This document shows, piece by piece, positions 1-12,179 of a DNA stretch of 64,000 nucleotides. A model generated the notes under the pieces. The model searched no databases, was not told where the DNA came from, and worked only from the letters and a program-made list of their open reading frames with translations. Position numbers and translations under genes: made by a program. This DNA comes from Elmis aenea (taxonomy: Eukaryota > Arthropoda > Insecta > Coleoptera > Elmidae): contig OX393577.1 of the NCBI GenBank assembly GCA_947652605.1, positions 28,833,466 to 28,897,465 on the forward strand. Reading direction: 5' to 3'. Each line of letters opens with the position of its first letter. Positions within the stretch are counted from its first letter, which is position 1.

Positions 1-1300
1 AATACATGCTGTGTTATACAACTGTATAACTAGCGGCGCTCGTAGCGGCGAGAGCGTGAACTAAATCTGTATAAAAGTCGGCAATATTATGACAAATTCA
101 CCTCATCATAAAAAAAATCCAGAGTGGGGATACGGTTCCGTAGCAGCTATATACACTGTCCAACAAATTCACCTCCTCTGCAAGAGGTGAATCTGTCCCA
201 AAAGAGGTGAATTTGTATGATGAAGGTTGGCAAAAGAGGTGTATATGACGCTGAATACCTATATATATATATCTGCAGATGCAAGTCTGTGAACTTTATC
301 GCTACACATACATATATTTATGTAGGTATATGTGCTATATTACAACCATTTTTAGAGGGACTACTATTAAGCATGCAAAACCATTTCTTATTAACAACTT
401 ACTAATTACAAACACATCATGCATGTACATATTATATTAAAATTAAATGTTTCGTGTTTGCATAATTATGGTAGCATAACGGTATTAATCGCACTGGATT
501 GGTTAGAGAAAAAAAGTTAAGAAGCGAGTCGAGCTGGCCGACAATGTTAACTTAATCATATGCTAATGTGGAGTCATGTAATTGCAACCAGTCGTGTTAG
601 TTTTTGCTGGTCTATTATTTCACTTCGTTTTATTTAGATATTATACACTTTTTTCGAACTATAAATGATACTTAACGTTTTACATAAAATGTCTGCGTTC
701 CACAGCAGTCTGCGATTAAGGGCCAGTAGTAAGAAAGAAAAATAAACACTGCTTTTATAAAACAATTTAATGATAAACTAAGAATTAAAATAAATAAAGC
801 AGCTAAAGTTCCTTAAATACTACGTTCACTGCAATCAACAATAAATATATACTCCAACATCATGAATTTTTTTCTAATAGTGTTAAATTATGTTATCACT
901 TCTAAACTTTTTACACTGATCATTCTTTTATCATTAGATACGATTATTTATTTTTTTAATTTGTCAAATTTTACAGAACTAATTTTGAAACATATTTAAT
1001 AACCACTTTTGTGTCGCAGTAAGTGATATGCTTAGAAATTTAGATTAATTTAATTCACAATTTATAACTGACCTGACTTGCCCAACTAGAACTAGAAGCA
1101 AAATTAACTAATAAAAACGAGAGAAGATAATCTATTTAATAAACAATATAACAAATAACTACAAAAAAAACAAATTACAAAAATATTTTTAATTAAAAAA
1201 ATACTACGTATGGCGAAAGTAGGTAATTAATTCGAGTTAATTAATAATTGTAAAGAAGTTGTGTCTAACTAGCATTTTATTGCAATTGTAGCTACTAACA
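1..1300. other. AT-rich intergenic DNA with a small inverted-repeat cluster
   Basis: No coding signal is recognised. Between about 90 and 245 the 9-mer GAGGTGAAT or its complement occurs four times, in both orientations; one pair (about 170-192) can fold into a hairpin. A short TA run lies near 263-276. The remainder is featureless AT-rich sequence. Confidence 0.5.
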
Positions 1301-1966
1301 AGGGAGGGTCACGATACGTTGTCGCTAGAATTTGATTAAGGCTGTGTTTATTGCATCAAGGACATCAAAACTAAATGTTTTTCAGAGTTATACGTGCCAC
1401 TGGCCATTTTCTTCCGAAAAATAGGGGAAAAATTGGTATAAAAAGGTCATTTTTGCGATCGTGTTGGCCATGAAACCGTCAGAGACCAAATCTAAATTTT
1501 TCTATTTACCAATGCGCGCATCTTTTGCAAGTAAAATGGTGCAATGTTTTAGAAAAAATCTTGAACGGTTCCGGAGAAAAACGTCAAAAACGAAACCCCT
1601 GCATAAGCGCTATGATTTAAGAAGTTGTCGTATATCTGTATCGGAAAACCGTTTTTACAAAGGTCTCGTTTTTCTCATTTTTCTCCGAAACCGTTTAAGA
1701 TTTTTTCAAAAACTTTGCACCATTTTACTTGCAAAGCATGCGCGCATTGGTAAATAGAAAAATTTAGATTTTCTCTTAGACGGTTTTATGGCCAACGCGA
1801 TCGGAAGAATGAACATTTTATACCAATTTTTTAGTTTTTCCCCTATTTTTCCGAAGAAAATGGCTAGTGGCACGTATAACTCTGCAAAACATTTAGTTTT
1901 AATGTTCTTGATGCAATAAACACAGCCTTAATCAAATTCTAGCGACAAAGTATCGTGACCTTCCCT
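1301..1966. mobile_element. Foldback (palindromic) element, AGGGAGGGTCACGATAC ends
   Basis: The two halves are inverted copies of each other over about 300 bp each. The left end reads AGGGAGGGTCACGATAC and the right end is its near-perfect complement, GTATCGTGACCTTCCCT. The centre of symmetry is near 1610-1640. A 98-codon open frame inside the palindrome (1461-1757) reads through both arms and is not a gene. No target duplication is clear. The ends differ from the CAGGGTG family found elsewhere in the window. Confidence 0.85.
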
Positions 1967-2287
1967 GGTAAGCTGTTAGATTTCGCTAGACTTAAAAAAA
2001 CGAACCTGGTATGTATTTATAATTGAATTGAATATTTCTCAAAATTACAATAGTTAACCAAATAGAAGACAATTTGTTGAAGTTTGAAAATTAATATGAT
2101 AAGTAGAATATGCTGAAAAGGTGAGCAATATAAAGATTTTGCATAATATTGCTATTTTCACACGTCGATATATCCATGTATAAGGGTTCCATTACCGGTA
2201 AACGGTTAACCAGTTTTACCGGCCAATATGATACTGAAATTACCAGTAAATATTGACAACAAATACAGGTAATTACGGTAATTTACA

Positions 2288-3665
2288 ACTACCTTCTCAC
2301 AGTGAAACCCACGAGTTTCGAGGCAGAAAGAGCGTTTTCCTCTGCAGGGGCAATATGTACAGGGTGGTCCAAATTCGATGGGATTGCATGGGTATCTCGG
2401 TTAATATTTAAGATAGAGAAACGGTTAAATTACCAAAAATATGCAGTGTTTTGAGACAAACTCAGAACCGTTTACAAAAATATTCTATCATTTCCGGTTT
2501 TCGAGTTATTGAATAAAAAGTGTTTTTTTGTAATATAAATAATGTGTCATATCTCCGTTATTGTTGTAAATATCAAAAATATTTATAAAGATTATTTCTA
2601 GATATTTTTATGTTTAATTTAATTATCCTTAAAAAAATAATTTTACGCTCGCCGTTAAAAAGTTATGACACAAACTTACCTTTTTTTAAATGGGAAGGAT
2701 AGTTCGCTATGACCTGTTTAAATTTCCTATTTTTTTCTCATTCCAAATATATAAGGGTCAATGTATTTATTTTTAATAATACGCAAGTTATGAAGGTTTT
2801 TTAGTTTTTTTTTCTAAGAAAATCATAGTAGGCTGTGAAAACAAAAAAAAAACAAGGTGTAAAACCTTATAAAACTCATGTGGTACAAGTTACCAAAGTT
2901 TTTAAATTTGTTGTTAAGATAAACATCAAAAATTTTTGAACTTGAGATAATCAGCAATTTAATACATTACTGCTGATTCCGACTATTTTGTTGTTATCTT
3001 ATGTTCAAATATTTACAATGTTTATCTCAACAACAAATTAAAAAACCTTGGTAACTTATACCACATGAGTTTTATAAGGTTTTACACCTTGTTTTTTTTT
3101 TTGTTTTCACAGCCTACTATGATTTTCTTAGAAAAAAAAAAACTAAAAAACCTTCATAACTTGCGTATTATTGAAAATAAATACATTGACCCTTATATAT
3201 TCGGAATGAGAAAAAAATAAGGAATTTAAATAGGTCATAGACAACTATCGTTCCCATTTAAAAAAAATTTTAACGGCGAGCGTAAAATAATTTTTTTAGG
3301 ATAATTAAATTAAACATAAAAATTTCTAAAAATAATCTTCATAAATATTTTCGATATTTACAACAATAACGGAGATATGACACATTATTAATATTACAAA
3401 AAAACACTTTTTATTCAATAACTCGAAAACCGGAATTTATCGAATATTTTTGAAAACGGTTCTGAGTTTGTCTCAAAAACCTGCACATTTTTGGTAATTT
3501 AACCGTTTCTCTATCTTAAATATTAACCGAGATACCCATGCAATCCCTTCGAATTTGGACCACCCTGTACGAAGATTCGAACAAGTCTGAGTGATAAGAC
3601 ATTATAGATACGATTTGTCTACTGCGTGCACATTTTAATTCTCAGAAAGAACTGTATCTGAATAT
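2288..3665 (+). pseudogene. hAT transposase C-terminal (dimerisation) remnant, interrupted
   Basis: The frame through 2297-2357 encodes LLTVKPTSFEAERAFSSAG followed by A-I-C, typical of the hATC region where SxxxERxFS is conserved. The reading frame is broken by the foldback at a TA (2358-2359/3568-3569) and picks up again at about 3570. A 1-2 base shift near 3603 and a stop follow, after which C-L-L-R-A-H-F is readable in another frame. Only the C-terminal part remains; no N-terminal or catalytic segment was found. Confidence 0.7.
2360..3567. mobile_element. CAGGGTG foldback element (family A)
   Basis: A palindrome of about 1.2 kb with arms of about 550 bp. It begins CAGGGTGGTCCAAATTCGA, ends with the complement, and is flanked by TA on both sides, as Tc1/mariner-type elements are. 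The centre lies near 2965. A second copy of the same family forms the outer layer at 60527-62982. No coding remnant is visible in the loop. Confidence 0.9.
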
Positions 3666-4014
3666 TTAAAAAAGTGTTTGTCGAGTCTACTCTGTTACAT
3701 TAAAAATTGATTATTGTTTTGTTAATGTATTAAAACTTATTTCGTTTTTGTTATTGTTAATTATCTCTTTGAATTAATTTTGCTTTGTTTATCAAGAAAT
3801 AATGTATGTACCTATATGTTTATTGTTGTTTTGTTAAAGTATCAAACTTTTATTTAAACTTAACTTAACTTGTTAATTACCCCTTTGCACATACTATAAA
3901 AATATTGCTTGCTAATAAGTGGTAGTACTATCACACGAAATTTTCAATTTTAAATATTACCGGTTAACCGGGTTTTACTTAAAATATTTACCGTTTACTG
4001 GTAAAAAAAAACCT

Positions 4015-5337
4015 AATTTTGTATGCCCTATCTATGTATCTACCTATCTACTGGATGAGTAATTTTATACATATTCACAAACTAATTACTATACTTTTTA
4101 TGTATTTTATACTTAACCAGGCCAACATGTCTTACTCTAACACTATTTAGACAATTTTTAACATAACTAGCCCTAAAATATTTATCTTGCAGAATTAGTG
4201 CACCGTTAAAACAATTGTTCAAAAAACAACATTATATTCTTATTATTTATTGTGATGTGATATTATCGCACGGTTTTGCTTCTTTTATGCATAAATAACA
4301 AAAGTAAAAGGATATAGTATATCATACGCTCAATTTTAATTAAATCAACAATTAATTGAATGAATAATTGAACGTACAAAATTTATTTCGAGATAATTTA
4401 ATTGGTCATTTATTTTCATAACATAACTGAAGTTAATTTATTAAGCACAACACGCAAGCTTCTGTAAAATTAATCCGAAAACATATATCTTCTAAAAACA
4501 ATTCATACGTTTCAAAATAAGTAGCCAATTATCGAAAAAAATATGCGCAAAAATGTGCTCGTGCAAAATGAATATTCAATAGACATCTCATAAATCAGTA
4601 TTAATATTACCTTTAACATTAACAACGATATCGGTGATACCCCAAGATAAATTATACAAGTACGTTTAAAAATCGAGTAAGTGGTCACATAAATCAAGTG
4701 CGGATTGCTGAAATCTTTTTTAAAATAATCTAACATGAGTTCAGAAATAAAGCAAAAGTCCATAGGATCGTACTTGTTAATGATAATTTATTTGGTGTCG
4801 GATTTAGAGCGCCCATAACTACATAACGCGGCCTTTTTGATATGCTATTTTACTCACGGTAACGTTTTAATTATTTCAAATCTACTTACCGTCTTTAGTG
4901 TTTAGAAGGTGAGCGATTTACTTAGTGTTATTAATATATCAACTGATTTAGTTAAATTGTTAAAACACTACATACCTATAAATTACAAAATTCTGATCGA
5001 ACGACGAGCAAAAATAATTTATCCCTCTTACCTCAAGTAAAACTATAACACTCTTTTTAATAAAGAACAAATCGGAAATAATACAAGTGCTGGTAAATTT
5101 AATTTTATATTTACTTTCTTAGTGTGTATTATGTGTTAATAGATTTTCTGGGCTACGGATACGAGAAAGACAAAACAAACACAAATATTCATCACCCATT
5201 ATAATTAAAAGTCTTTAAATATCCCTAACCCTATTATAATAGTAATAATTATAAACTATAAAAGCAAAAATGTTTTCAACTAACATTATTCGCATCCAAA
5301 ATCTCAATAACCCCAACAAAAAAGTCCTGATTTAATA
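4015..5337. other. Intergenic, nothing recognised
   Basis: AT-rich DNA with no open frame that resembles a protein, no clear inverted repeat and no tandem repeat noticed. Confidence 0.5.
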
Positions 5338-5781
5338 CAGTTATCGTGAACAGTATGGGATTCTTCTAAACGGTAAGAGATACAGAGTTGGTTAAATTAG
5401 TCAAAAAAAAACAATAGCTTTTGCGCTATTCATAAAAAACAAAACAATTAAGTTTTAAATTTTTACTTATAACTTGCTTATTTAAATTCCTACTCAAAAC
5501 ATTTTTCAACATGAAGACACTTTTTTGCGTAGATTTGAAATTTGTTAATAAATTTTACCTATCTTCATTTGTTTTTGTTGTTTTAACAAGTATGAATTCA
5601 AATAAGCAACTTATAAGCAAAAATAAAAACGTCATTTTTTTTGTTTTTTATGAATAGCGCAAAGACTTTTAATTTTTTTTTCTTTAAATAGTTGCTCTTA
5701 AATCATAGATCATTCTGACTAGTTTAACCAAATCTGTATCTCTTAGCGTTTTGGAGAATCCCATGCTGTTCACAATAACTG
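5338..5781. mobile_element. Foldback element, CAGTTAT/ATAACTG ends
   Basis: Inverted arms: the left runs from CAGTTATCGTGAACAG through a TCTTCTAAACGGTAAGAGAT segment, and the right is its diverged complement ending CTGTTCACAATAACTG. The loop is near 5560. The right side continues into GGGACAACT, which would read AGTTGTCCCAG on the other strand, so this may be an eroded CAGGGTGTCCC-type foldback whose extreme ends are lost. Confidence 0.75.
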
Positions 5782-6135
5782 GGACAACTCCAATAAACTT
5801 TTTTTTGTAAATCGCAGGATATTCTCTACCAAATTATATTAAAAGTTTATTCTGCGATGAAATATAATAGATTGGCGATAGTCAACTTTTTCTTTTAAAT
5901 TAGACATAGTAGGTTTTTTTTTGTTTATTCAGATAGAAAATTTTATTCTAAATCAGATTTAAAGAATAAACATTGTCAAAAAAATTATAAAAAATTAATT
6001 TATAAATTATTTATTATTTTTCGCAATTAGGAGAGATTTCATTTAAATTATCTAAAACTTGCTGACGAGCTTCTTAAAATAGAAACATTTTATCAAATGA
6101 ACTGCCTTTACAACTCTTACCGTTAACGAAATCCT

Positions 6136-6535
6136 AAGGGTATAATTCTGGTGTTGTACAGAATGCCTAGGCAGTCTGTGTAATGCCGAGTGGAGTTTGG
6201 CAAAGCATGAAATAATAATGATCTTACATACATTACCTAGTCGTTATATGAATTACCTAAGCATTTTATAAATGCCTGAATGTAGGAACAGCCTATAATC
6301 AAAAATTTTAGTAAGAATCAAAATATTTCTATTTTCTCATTTATAAAAAAATGATTTTAATAGAGTTTATTTATTGCAATGCATTAAAAAAAAGCTTTAA
6401 ACAACCTTTAAACTGACCCTCTATTACTGACCAAGTGAAAGAGGGTCAGGTTAAAGGTTATTATTTTATACTTTGCCAAATTCCGCTCAGCTTTACACAG
6501 ATTGCCTAGGGATTTATGGAATACCGAATTATACA
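6136..6535. mobile_element. Inverted-repeat element (MITE-like) with an inner hairpin
   Basis: The left arm contains GTATAATTCTGG and GCCTAGGCAGTCTGTGTAA; the right arm carries their complements (TTACACAGATTGCCTAGG, GAATTATAC). Within it, 6403-6459 forms a strong short hairpin (AACCTTTAAACTGACCCTCT against AGAGGGTCAGGTTAAAGGTT). No transposase is seen. Confidence 0.65.
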
Positions 6536-8527
6536 CTTTTCCGTCAACCGATATGCTAACCCGGCCGTTCCCAAACTGAGTGTCAGCCTGCAGACTACTC
6601 ACTAAATATTTCCACCAATAAATTTGTTGTTGAATCTTTTTAACCCTCTCAATAGTGCGGGGATTTATACGTCCTAAAATACATTTGAAAAATTCTAAAT
6701 TGTGTTATGTTGCTTTAAAATGCCCTGGGATGAAATTTGTTAGTAGTTGTGAGCTCACACTAAAGGTGAATCACTTTAATTTGTATCAGGAATACATGTG
6801 GCTCCTCTCAGTCGACTTTTGTCTGGCCATGTATGTCTTCATTAATTACTGCTGGTCAAATATATCCCAAGCGAGCAATACTATAAAAAAAAAGTTTGAG
6901 CTACCAATTTTAAACTTTGTAGGTATACATTTATTTTTAAACTATAGAAAACATTTTTATTATTGATTTTATTATTTATTCATTGGGTTAAATAAAAGAT
7001 TATTGCTGTTTTTTACGATTTTATTAATTTTAGTCTAAAAAGTATTTAAATAACTTTGGATTAAATAAATTATGTTTTGACTTGGGGCGCCGTAGATAAA
7101 TCTTGAACATCAAGTGCGCCGTGAACCGAAAAGGTTTGGGAACCACTGGGCTAACCAATTGATTGGCCAAAAATGCATCAAATTTTATTAGCTCGCACAC
7201 AATCGAAATTGCAAAGCCTCTACAAAAAAAAACAACTCTTAAGACTTCGTTTATTATGATATCGAATGTTGACGATGAGTGGTAAAATATTCACTCTTTA
7301 TTGACAGAAAAGCTAAAAAATTAAAAAATGTTATGTGGCAGAAAGTAGGAATAATAATTTGCAGCTAACTGTGTTAATGCATAGGCAATATCGATGATTT
7401 TAGAAAAAAAAGTTATGTCGTTATCGTTGGATGACAATCTGTTAATTCCTAATGATCGATTGGTAGGCAAATATAAGTTCAGAAAAATTACTTTAAAAAT
7501 GGGACAGATGTATATTTATACCGAGAAAAGCTATCTTCAAGTATTTGCTAATAAAAATGATTATCTTTTTATAAAATATTAATGTTGTCGGTATTACTTT
7601 CTTTACTTATAATCGGCTATAAAAACTGATTTAATTTTTACAATTTCTTGATTGTTCTAATTTACATCGATATTACTTTTATTATTTGCAAATGGGAAAA
7701 AATAAATCCACTATTATATAAATTTAAAAACCAATAAATTGTTCAATATTTTTAAATATGATTTTGTGTTGCACACTATTGCAACATTCTATGCACGTGA
7801 GAATCAGCCAGTGTTTCTTAAGAGTGACGCTATAAATATAAAATAATAAGATAATAACTGATTACAATATGGAAGTCACATTTGCTGTTGTATGCAACGA
7901 AGTAACAGAAAAAACAATGCGAGAATCATGACTGCGAAAAACATACCTAAACCCATACTAGTACATTGTATATTTTAAAAAGATATCCTTTACAATATTT
8001 TTTAATATTAATAAACAGAAAACGAATTAAGAATTAACAACCCTATCCACTATAAAAACAATGCCACAAATTTTTACTTCGGCGATGCAATCTACTTAGA
8101 AACTGCAAATACGCACGTATCACTTTGATCATAGGCAACATTGAGATTATGTGATTGTCAATATTAATTGCAGCTATCGTATTTACCATAGATATGGTAC
8201 CCTTCTATTCTCACGCTGTGTATTTAGCAGGTGATCAATTTTGATAGTGTTTATCTTGTACGAATAAGATAACCATAACTATACACGCATTTGCTGTATT
8301 ATATTTCAACTGGAGTAATTGTTGAAACTTCAAATATCGATTACGTTTTCATGGGGTAAAATTTTCTCACGATTTGCTTAAAGAATTTGATTTACCACTC
8401 AAAATACATCATAGAAATTATTGTATTGTAATTTGTAATATAATGTATACAAACATATATCAATGTTCCACGTACGCTATTTAAGTTAATTGATAAACAA
8501 TAAATTTAAAAATATGTATAGGTAGTA
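6536..8527. other. Intergenic, with one hAT right end near 7085-7148
   Basis: The string GGTTTGGGAACCACTG ending at 7148 is the complement of a typical hAT terminus (CAGTGGTTCCCAAACC), preceded by GCGCCGTGAACCG. Its left partner was not found, so it is likely a solo end. The remaining sequence shows no gene. Confidence 0.45.
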
Positions 8528-8778
8528 CAGGGGTCAGCAACCCTTGGCACGCACCAAGGTGGCACGCGACAATATTCTGAGTGGCATGCAGAAAAATTTC
8601 CTAAATTGTTTATGGGTCTGGGGTGGCATAATATAAAAATTTACGAGAACAAAAATATGAAAATATAAATTGAATCGAAAAAAAATCAACTTCTAAGCGT
8701 TTCCGATGTCAATATTGTTGACAGCACTCTAGATATTTTAAATTTTCAAGATTATTTATATATGGCACTCAACCCCTG
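8528..8778. mobile_element. hAT-type MITE, degraded
   Basis: Starts CAGGGGTCAGCAACC and ends AACCCCTG, with internal TGGCACGC repeats typical of small hAT derivatives. The flanking 8-mers do not match well, so the right boundary is tentative. Confidence 0.5.
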
Positions 8779-9188
8779 GCATAATATATACAATATATGC
8801 AATAAAATAAGACACTTATTTGACAAAACGGGTTTAAGATATAACAAACAGAACTGCAAATGACTTTCAGCTAAATAATTATATGTATTTTATAAGTCCT
8901 AAACTTACGCAACGTTAACCAATTAGAGCAGGATATCTATCTTAACTTGTATTCTGCGAAACGTTAAGGTTCCGTCGATATAATGCGAGATTCTACAATG
9001 AAATCATTTTTTAAGTTCTAATTATTGGTTTGAAGTACGTACTCTTTAGTATTTTCGTTAAATTATTTTTGATATGTTGTTTTATTTATAATCAGTAAAA
9101 CTGGTAAGTGTTACAAAATTGTTTATCAGGGTGATAAGCGTTCCACGATTTGAATAAGTTGAAAACCGCTGATCTGGAGAACACAATA

Positions 9189-9638
9189 GATTTGTTCCAG
9201 CAGCGCTATTTACTATCCCACGAACTATCAGGAGGACTCCAGCACTCCAGCAGCGTTTCTGATAGTTCATCGGACGGTTAGTCGGCTGTCCCAGCTGCAC
9301 TCTGACTACTTTTGGATTAATTTGCGGACGGTCAAAACAGTACATGGATTAGGACAAGAACTAGCACCGGGATTATTACACGCATGCGCTGTTTATAAAT
9401 AATGTGGCATCTGCTAGCTAGCTATGTATCGCCCTCTTTTCTTACGATGTTGGCGCTTGCGGTGCGCAAATTTTTATTAACCCTATACGTACAAATGTTA
9501 TTTACAGTCGTCAGGAATATCGTTAAAGCGTTCCAGCAGCGACCAATACATTAATTAGTCCATATGTGCATAATGTGCATATGTGCATAAACCAATTCAT
9601 GTATAGCCATGATAAATTTTGGTCTGCTGGAACAAACC
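9189..9638. mobile_element. MITE with GRTTTGTTCCAGCAG ends, TA flanked
   Basis: Left end GATTTGTTCCAGCAG and right end CTGCTGGAACAAACC are inverted copies, each next to TA. Inside, GAACTATCAG and CTGATAGTTC form a second inverted pair. A solo copy of the end occurs near 23073-23090. The ends recall the palindrome at 18601-18760 (GGTCTGTTCCAACAGCAG). Confidence 0.6.
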
Positions 9639-9825
9639 TAATGATTACACGTTTAGCAAAGACGTTTGTAAAGATGATATGAGATTTCTAATCTGACCAA
9701 CGGCGGCCATTTTTTTTGTGAAAGAAATATCCACACAGGTGATATTTCGAAAGAAAATTTCATGATTAATTAAACATCAAATTAGCTAAATCCGTCAGGG
9801 CGTGAAAGCTAATCCCCCCTGAGAT

Positions 9826-10444
9826 CATTAACCTTCTTCCCCATGACGTGGTACCCGGGTACTTTTTTCATATTCATTTGTAAAATATTCAGTATCCGGC
9901 TTTTGATATAATTCTGAGCGTTTGTGACATCTTCAAACTAGTTAAGATAAACATATTATCGCAATTTAACATTAAAATTTTTAAATAAATTTGTAGAAAA
10001 AAAATATTAAAATTAATTATTGCTTATCTCTATGACGAGGTACCCGGGTACCACATGCATAATTAGTTCCTTTTGAATAAGAAACAGAAGATTTATTGGT
10101 AGTATGCTAAAACACTGTTATTGCAAAGTAAGTTTTATTTATAAAATTTAAAAAGTCTTTTAAAAAGGAACATTGTTTGACGATATTACAAATCACTGCA
10201 AAGAATACATTTTATAATTGTTTTAGTAGGTATGTTCTACACATATCGGTTTGTTACAAACGGTACAAGATTTTCTTGTTTTTCTTTGTAGTTTTGCTGG
10301 CATTGCCAGTTGTCTTGCAAGATCTTGCAAAAATTTCCTTTGCCTATAATTTTTATTAGCGTCCTGTGGATTGTTTTCTATGTATATAATAAAGGAAGCT
10401 AAAGCTGCAACGTCGATAATATTGGCAAACATTGCTACGGGCAA
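9826..10444 (-). mobile_element. piggyBac-type element, 3' part
   Basis: Contains the piggyBac transposase tail at 10223-10444 on the minus strand. Downstream on that strand are about 400 bp of trailing DNA and a possible terminus beside TTAA at 9828-9831 (TTAA then CCTTCTTCCCCATGACG). Two copies of the GAGGTACCCGGGTACC-like palindrome (near 9850 and 10040) lie subterminally. The 5' part is missing; the sequence meets a truncated foldback at about 10480. Confidence 0.6.
10223..10444 (-). pseudogene. piggyBac transposase C-terminal remnant
   Basis: About 73 codons are open. The segment PVAMFANIIDVAALASFIIY matches the end of the piggyBac catalytic domain, where W-P-x-x-x-F-x-N-x-x-D is usual. 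It is followed by a basic stretch and the start of the Cys-rich zinc-binding tail (C-T-V-C-N-K-P-I-C-V-E-H-T). Upstream of the first proline the frame has a stop within three codons, so this is a fragment. The tail has fewer cysteines than intact members, which suggests decay or a short-tailed subfamily. Confidence 0.75.
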
Positions 10445-10479
10445 TCAATTAGTTTTTCGTTTTACGAATTTTACGAATA

Positions 10480-11225
10480 TGATTTCGTAAACAAGTGATG
10501 TTTGGAATTATTAAACAACTAAACGTCACTTCGAAGTAAATTTTTCAACTTTAAAGCAAATCCCTGTATTATTTTGTATTTTATAACTGTTTATTGTCGT
10601 ATTGTGAACATGGCTAAATTTGAACTCTTTGAAAAGTTTAATATGTTAGAATATTACTTTGTAAGTGATAAAAACGTAGCGGCTGTTTCAGAATTTACTT
10701 GGCAATGACGTTTAGTTGTTTAATAATTGCAAACATCACTTGTTTACGAAATCATGGCAAACTTTGATGATCGAATTTTCACAAAATTGGCCATATATCG
10801 GTTATTTTTTGCAACAAATATGTAAAACTATATATTTTTGAAAAGCTAAAAAAATACTCTTTCACATAAAGTCATGGCCAACTATGGTTTCCATTAAAAA
10901 AAATGCAAGTTTGTAATTTATCTAAGAATTGAAACAATATTGAAACAAATGAATGTTGTCATTTTATAAAGCGTAAAAACATCTACAACTTTTTCCCCAA
11001 AAATATTTTTGTACTATCAAGTATAACCGAGTTATTAACGATTAAAAAAAAATGCCTATTTTGATTTTTGTTGATTATCTAGCGTGCCATGGAAATTTTT
11101 AAAAATATTAAAGCATCAATAAATAGGTCTCCGAAAATGGAACAATTTGTCTAATTTAAACTTCTTTGTAGCTCTTACCGTTTATGAGATCCCAATAGTG
11201 GCCCTTCTATGTGGACCACCCTGTA
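10480..11225. mobile_element. Truncated CAGGGTG foldback (family B): loop and right arm
   Basis: Matches the loop and right arm of the full copy at 35886-37365 and ends GTGGACCACCCTGTA at 11225. The left arm is missing. The loop keeps an open 33-codon frame (10610-10708, + strand) that is nearly identical to the one in the full copy. Short inverted pieces (TTGTTTAATAATTGC) bound the loop. Confidence 0.8.
10610..10708 (+). pseudogene. 33-codon N-terminal transposase stub in foldback loop
   Basis: ATG to TGA, open. It includes MLEYYFVSDKNVAAVSEF, which resembles the first helices of transposases that begin with a DUF4817-like region. The stop falls exactly where the palindromic arm starts. The other copy (36399-36497, minus strand) has the same length with only a few substitutions. 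The protein assignment is inference from a short match. Confidence 0.5.
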
Positions 11226-11490
11226 TATATCTAGTGAATTATCCACTCGAATTCATTCTTTTGTCTTTTTAAATAATTACAGCAGAATCTAATTTAATTC
11301 AAATTCATAGATTTTTAGTATAAAAACACATTTAAAACAGCACTTGCTATATTTTTATATTTTTAAATAAAAATCGTGTGTACAGTTTAAACTAATCAAG
11401 TCGTATTTTTGCACCTTACCTTAAAATATGCTGTGCGTGAGCATCAAAACCCATCGTCATCGTTTATATTTTAGTGGAGACGCAAATATT

Positions 11491-11738
11491 GTTATCGGGG
11501 GTAATTACACTAGAGCTTTTTTTATAGTCGGACAAAGTTGCGTTGCTACGAAAGTTTGGTTGCTAGGAAAATCGACGAGACAAAACTGTCTGATAAAACA
11601 ACGAGTCCGTAGGACGAGTTGTTTTATCGTTGACAGTTGTCGAGTCAAGATTTGCCTAATAGCAACTAAACTTGAGTTTAGTAAGAGCAAGTTTGTCCAG
11701 GATAAAAACAAAGCTCGAGTGTAATTCGGTACGATAAC
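11491..11738. mobile_element. MITE with GTTATCG...CGATAAC ends and a central palindrome
   Basis: Ends GTTATCG and CGATAAC are followed inward by TAATTACACTAGAG and CTCGAGTGTAATTC. In the middle (about 11592-11630) a nearly perfect palindrome GATAAAACAACGAGTCC - GTA - GGACGAGTTGTTTTATC lies between diverged arms. Two overlapping open frames on opposite strands here come from the palindrome and are not genes. Confidence 0.7.
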
Positions 11739-11989
11739 TGCACGAATAAATTATAACCTTCAAATAATAACCGACAAAACGTCAAATCTTTTACTTAGTT
11801 ACAATCAAATAAGTAGGTTGCATGGTAACAAAGTAACATGCAAAAATGCAAGTGGATATTTACTTAGGTACCTTTTTATCCGCTGTCATAACGACAAAAC
11901 GTGACGTCATTATGGAGAATTTAACATATGAGTGTAGTTATCGTATTTATAGTTGGTTGTAGTGACTTGAAAAAAAATTAAAGTCCTCG

Positions 11990-12155
11990 ATATTTTGACG
12001 TCAAAAAAATTGTAAAACCGGTTTTAACCGTTATTATTTCGGTTCACGAAAACGAAAAAAGAAGTTTTTCGGTTAGAACGCAAAGAACGAAAACGATATA
12101 TTTCGTTTTCGTTCCGAACAGAAACGAACGAAATTTTTTTCGTGTTCAGTCCCTG
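11990..12155. mobile_element. hAT right-end fragment rich in GAAAACGAA
   Basis: Ends TTCAGTCCCTG at 12155, the complement of a CAGGGACTGAA terminus. The interior is repeats of ACGAAAACGAA, similar in style to the ends of the hAT element at 51173-53082. The left end was not located. Confidence 0.4.
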
Positions 12156-12179
12156 ATTCTATGGCACCCTAATGCACCT

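Larger units (their letters stand above)
2183..4014 (+). mobile_element. hAT element relic hosting a nested foldback
   Basis: Outer ends are related inverted repeats: the left carries TTACCGGTAAACGG, the right CCGTTTACTGGTAA. Bases 2288-2357 read in one frame as part of the hAT C-terminal dimerisation region (motif FEAERAFSSAG). The matching continuation, K-I-R-T-S-L-S-D-K, resumes at 3570, directly after the nested foldback of 2360-3567, and decays through a frameshift near 3603. What is seen is the split motif and the inverted ends; the hAT assignment rests on that motif. Exact outer boundaries are uncertain, because no 8-bp duplication was found. Confidence 0.75.

Noticed and set aside
1461..1757. 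98-codon open frame
   Set aside because: Runs across the centre of a foldback and is repeated in inverse; no protein similarity.
9082..9345. 87-codon minus-strand frame
   Set aside because: Overlaps the end and hairpins of a MITE; no family resemblance.
11600..11625. Hammerhead-ribozyme-like string (GAGTCCGTAGGACGA)
   Set aside because: It resembles stem II of a hammerhead, but the conserved CUGAUGA and GAAA core segments are not placed correctly; it is explained by the MITE's central palindrome.
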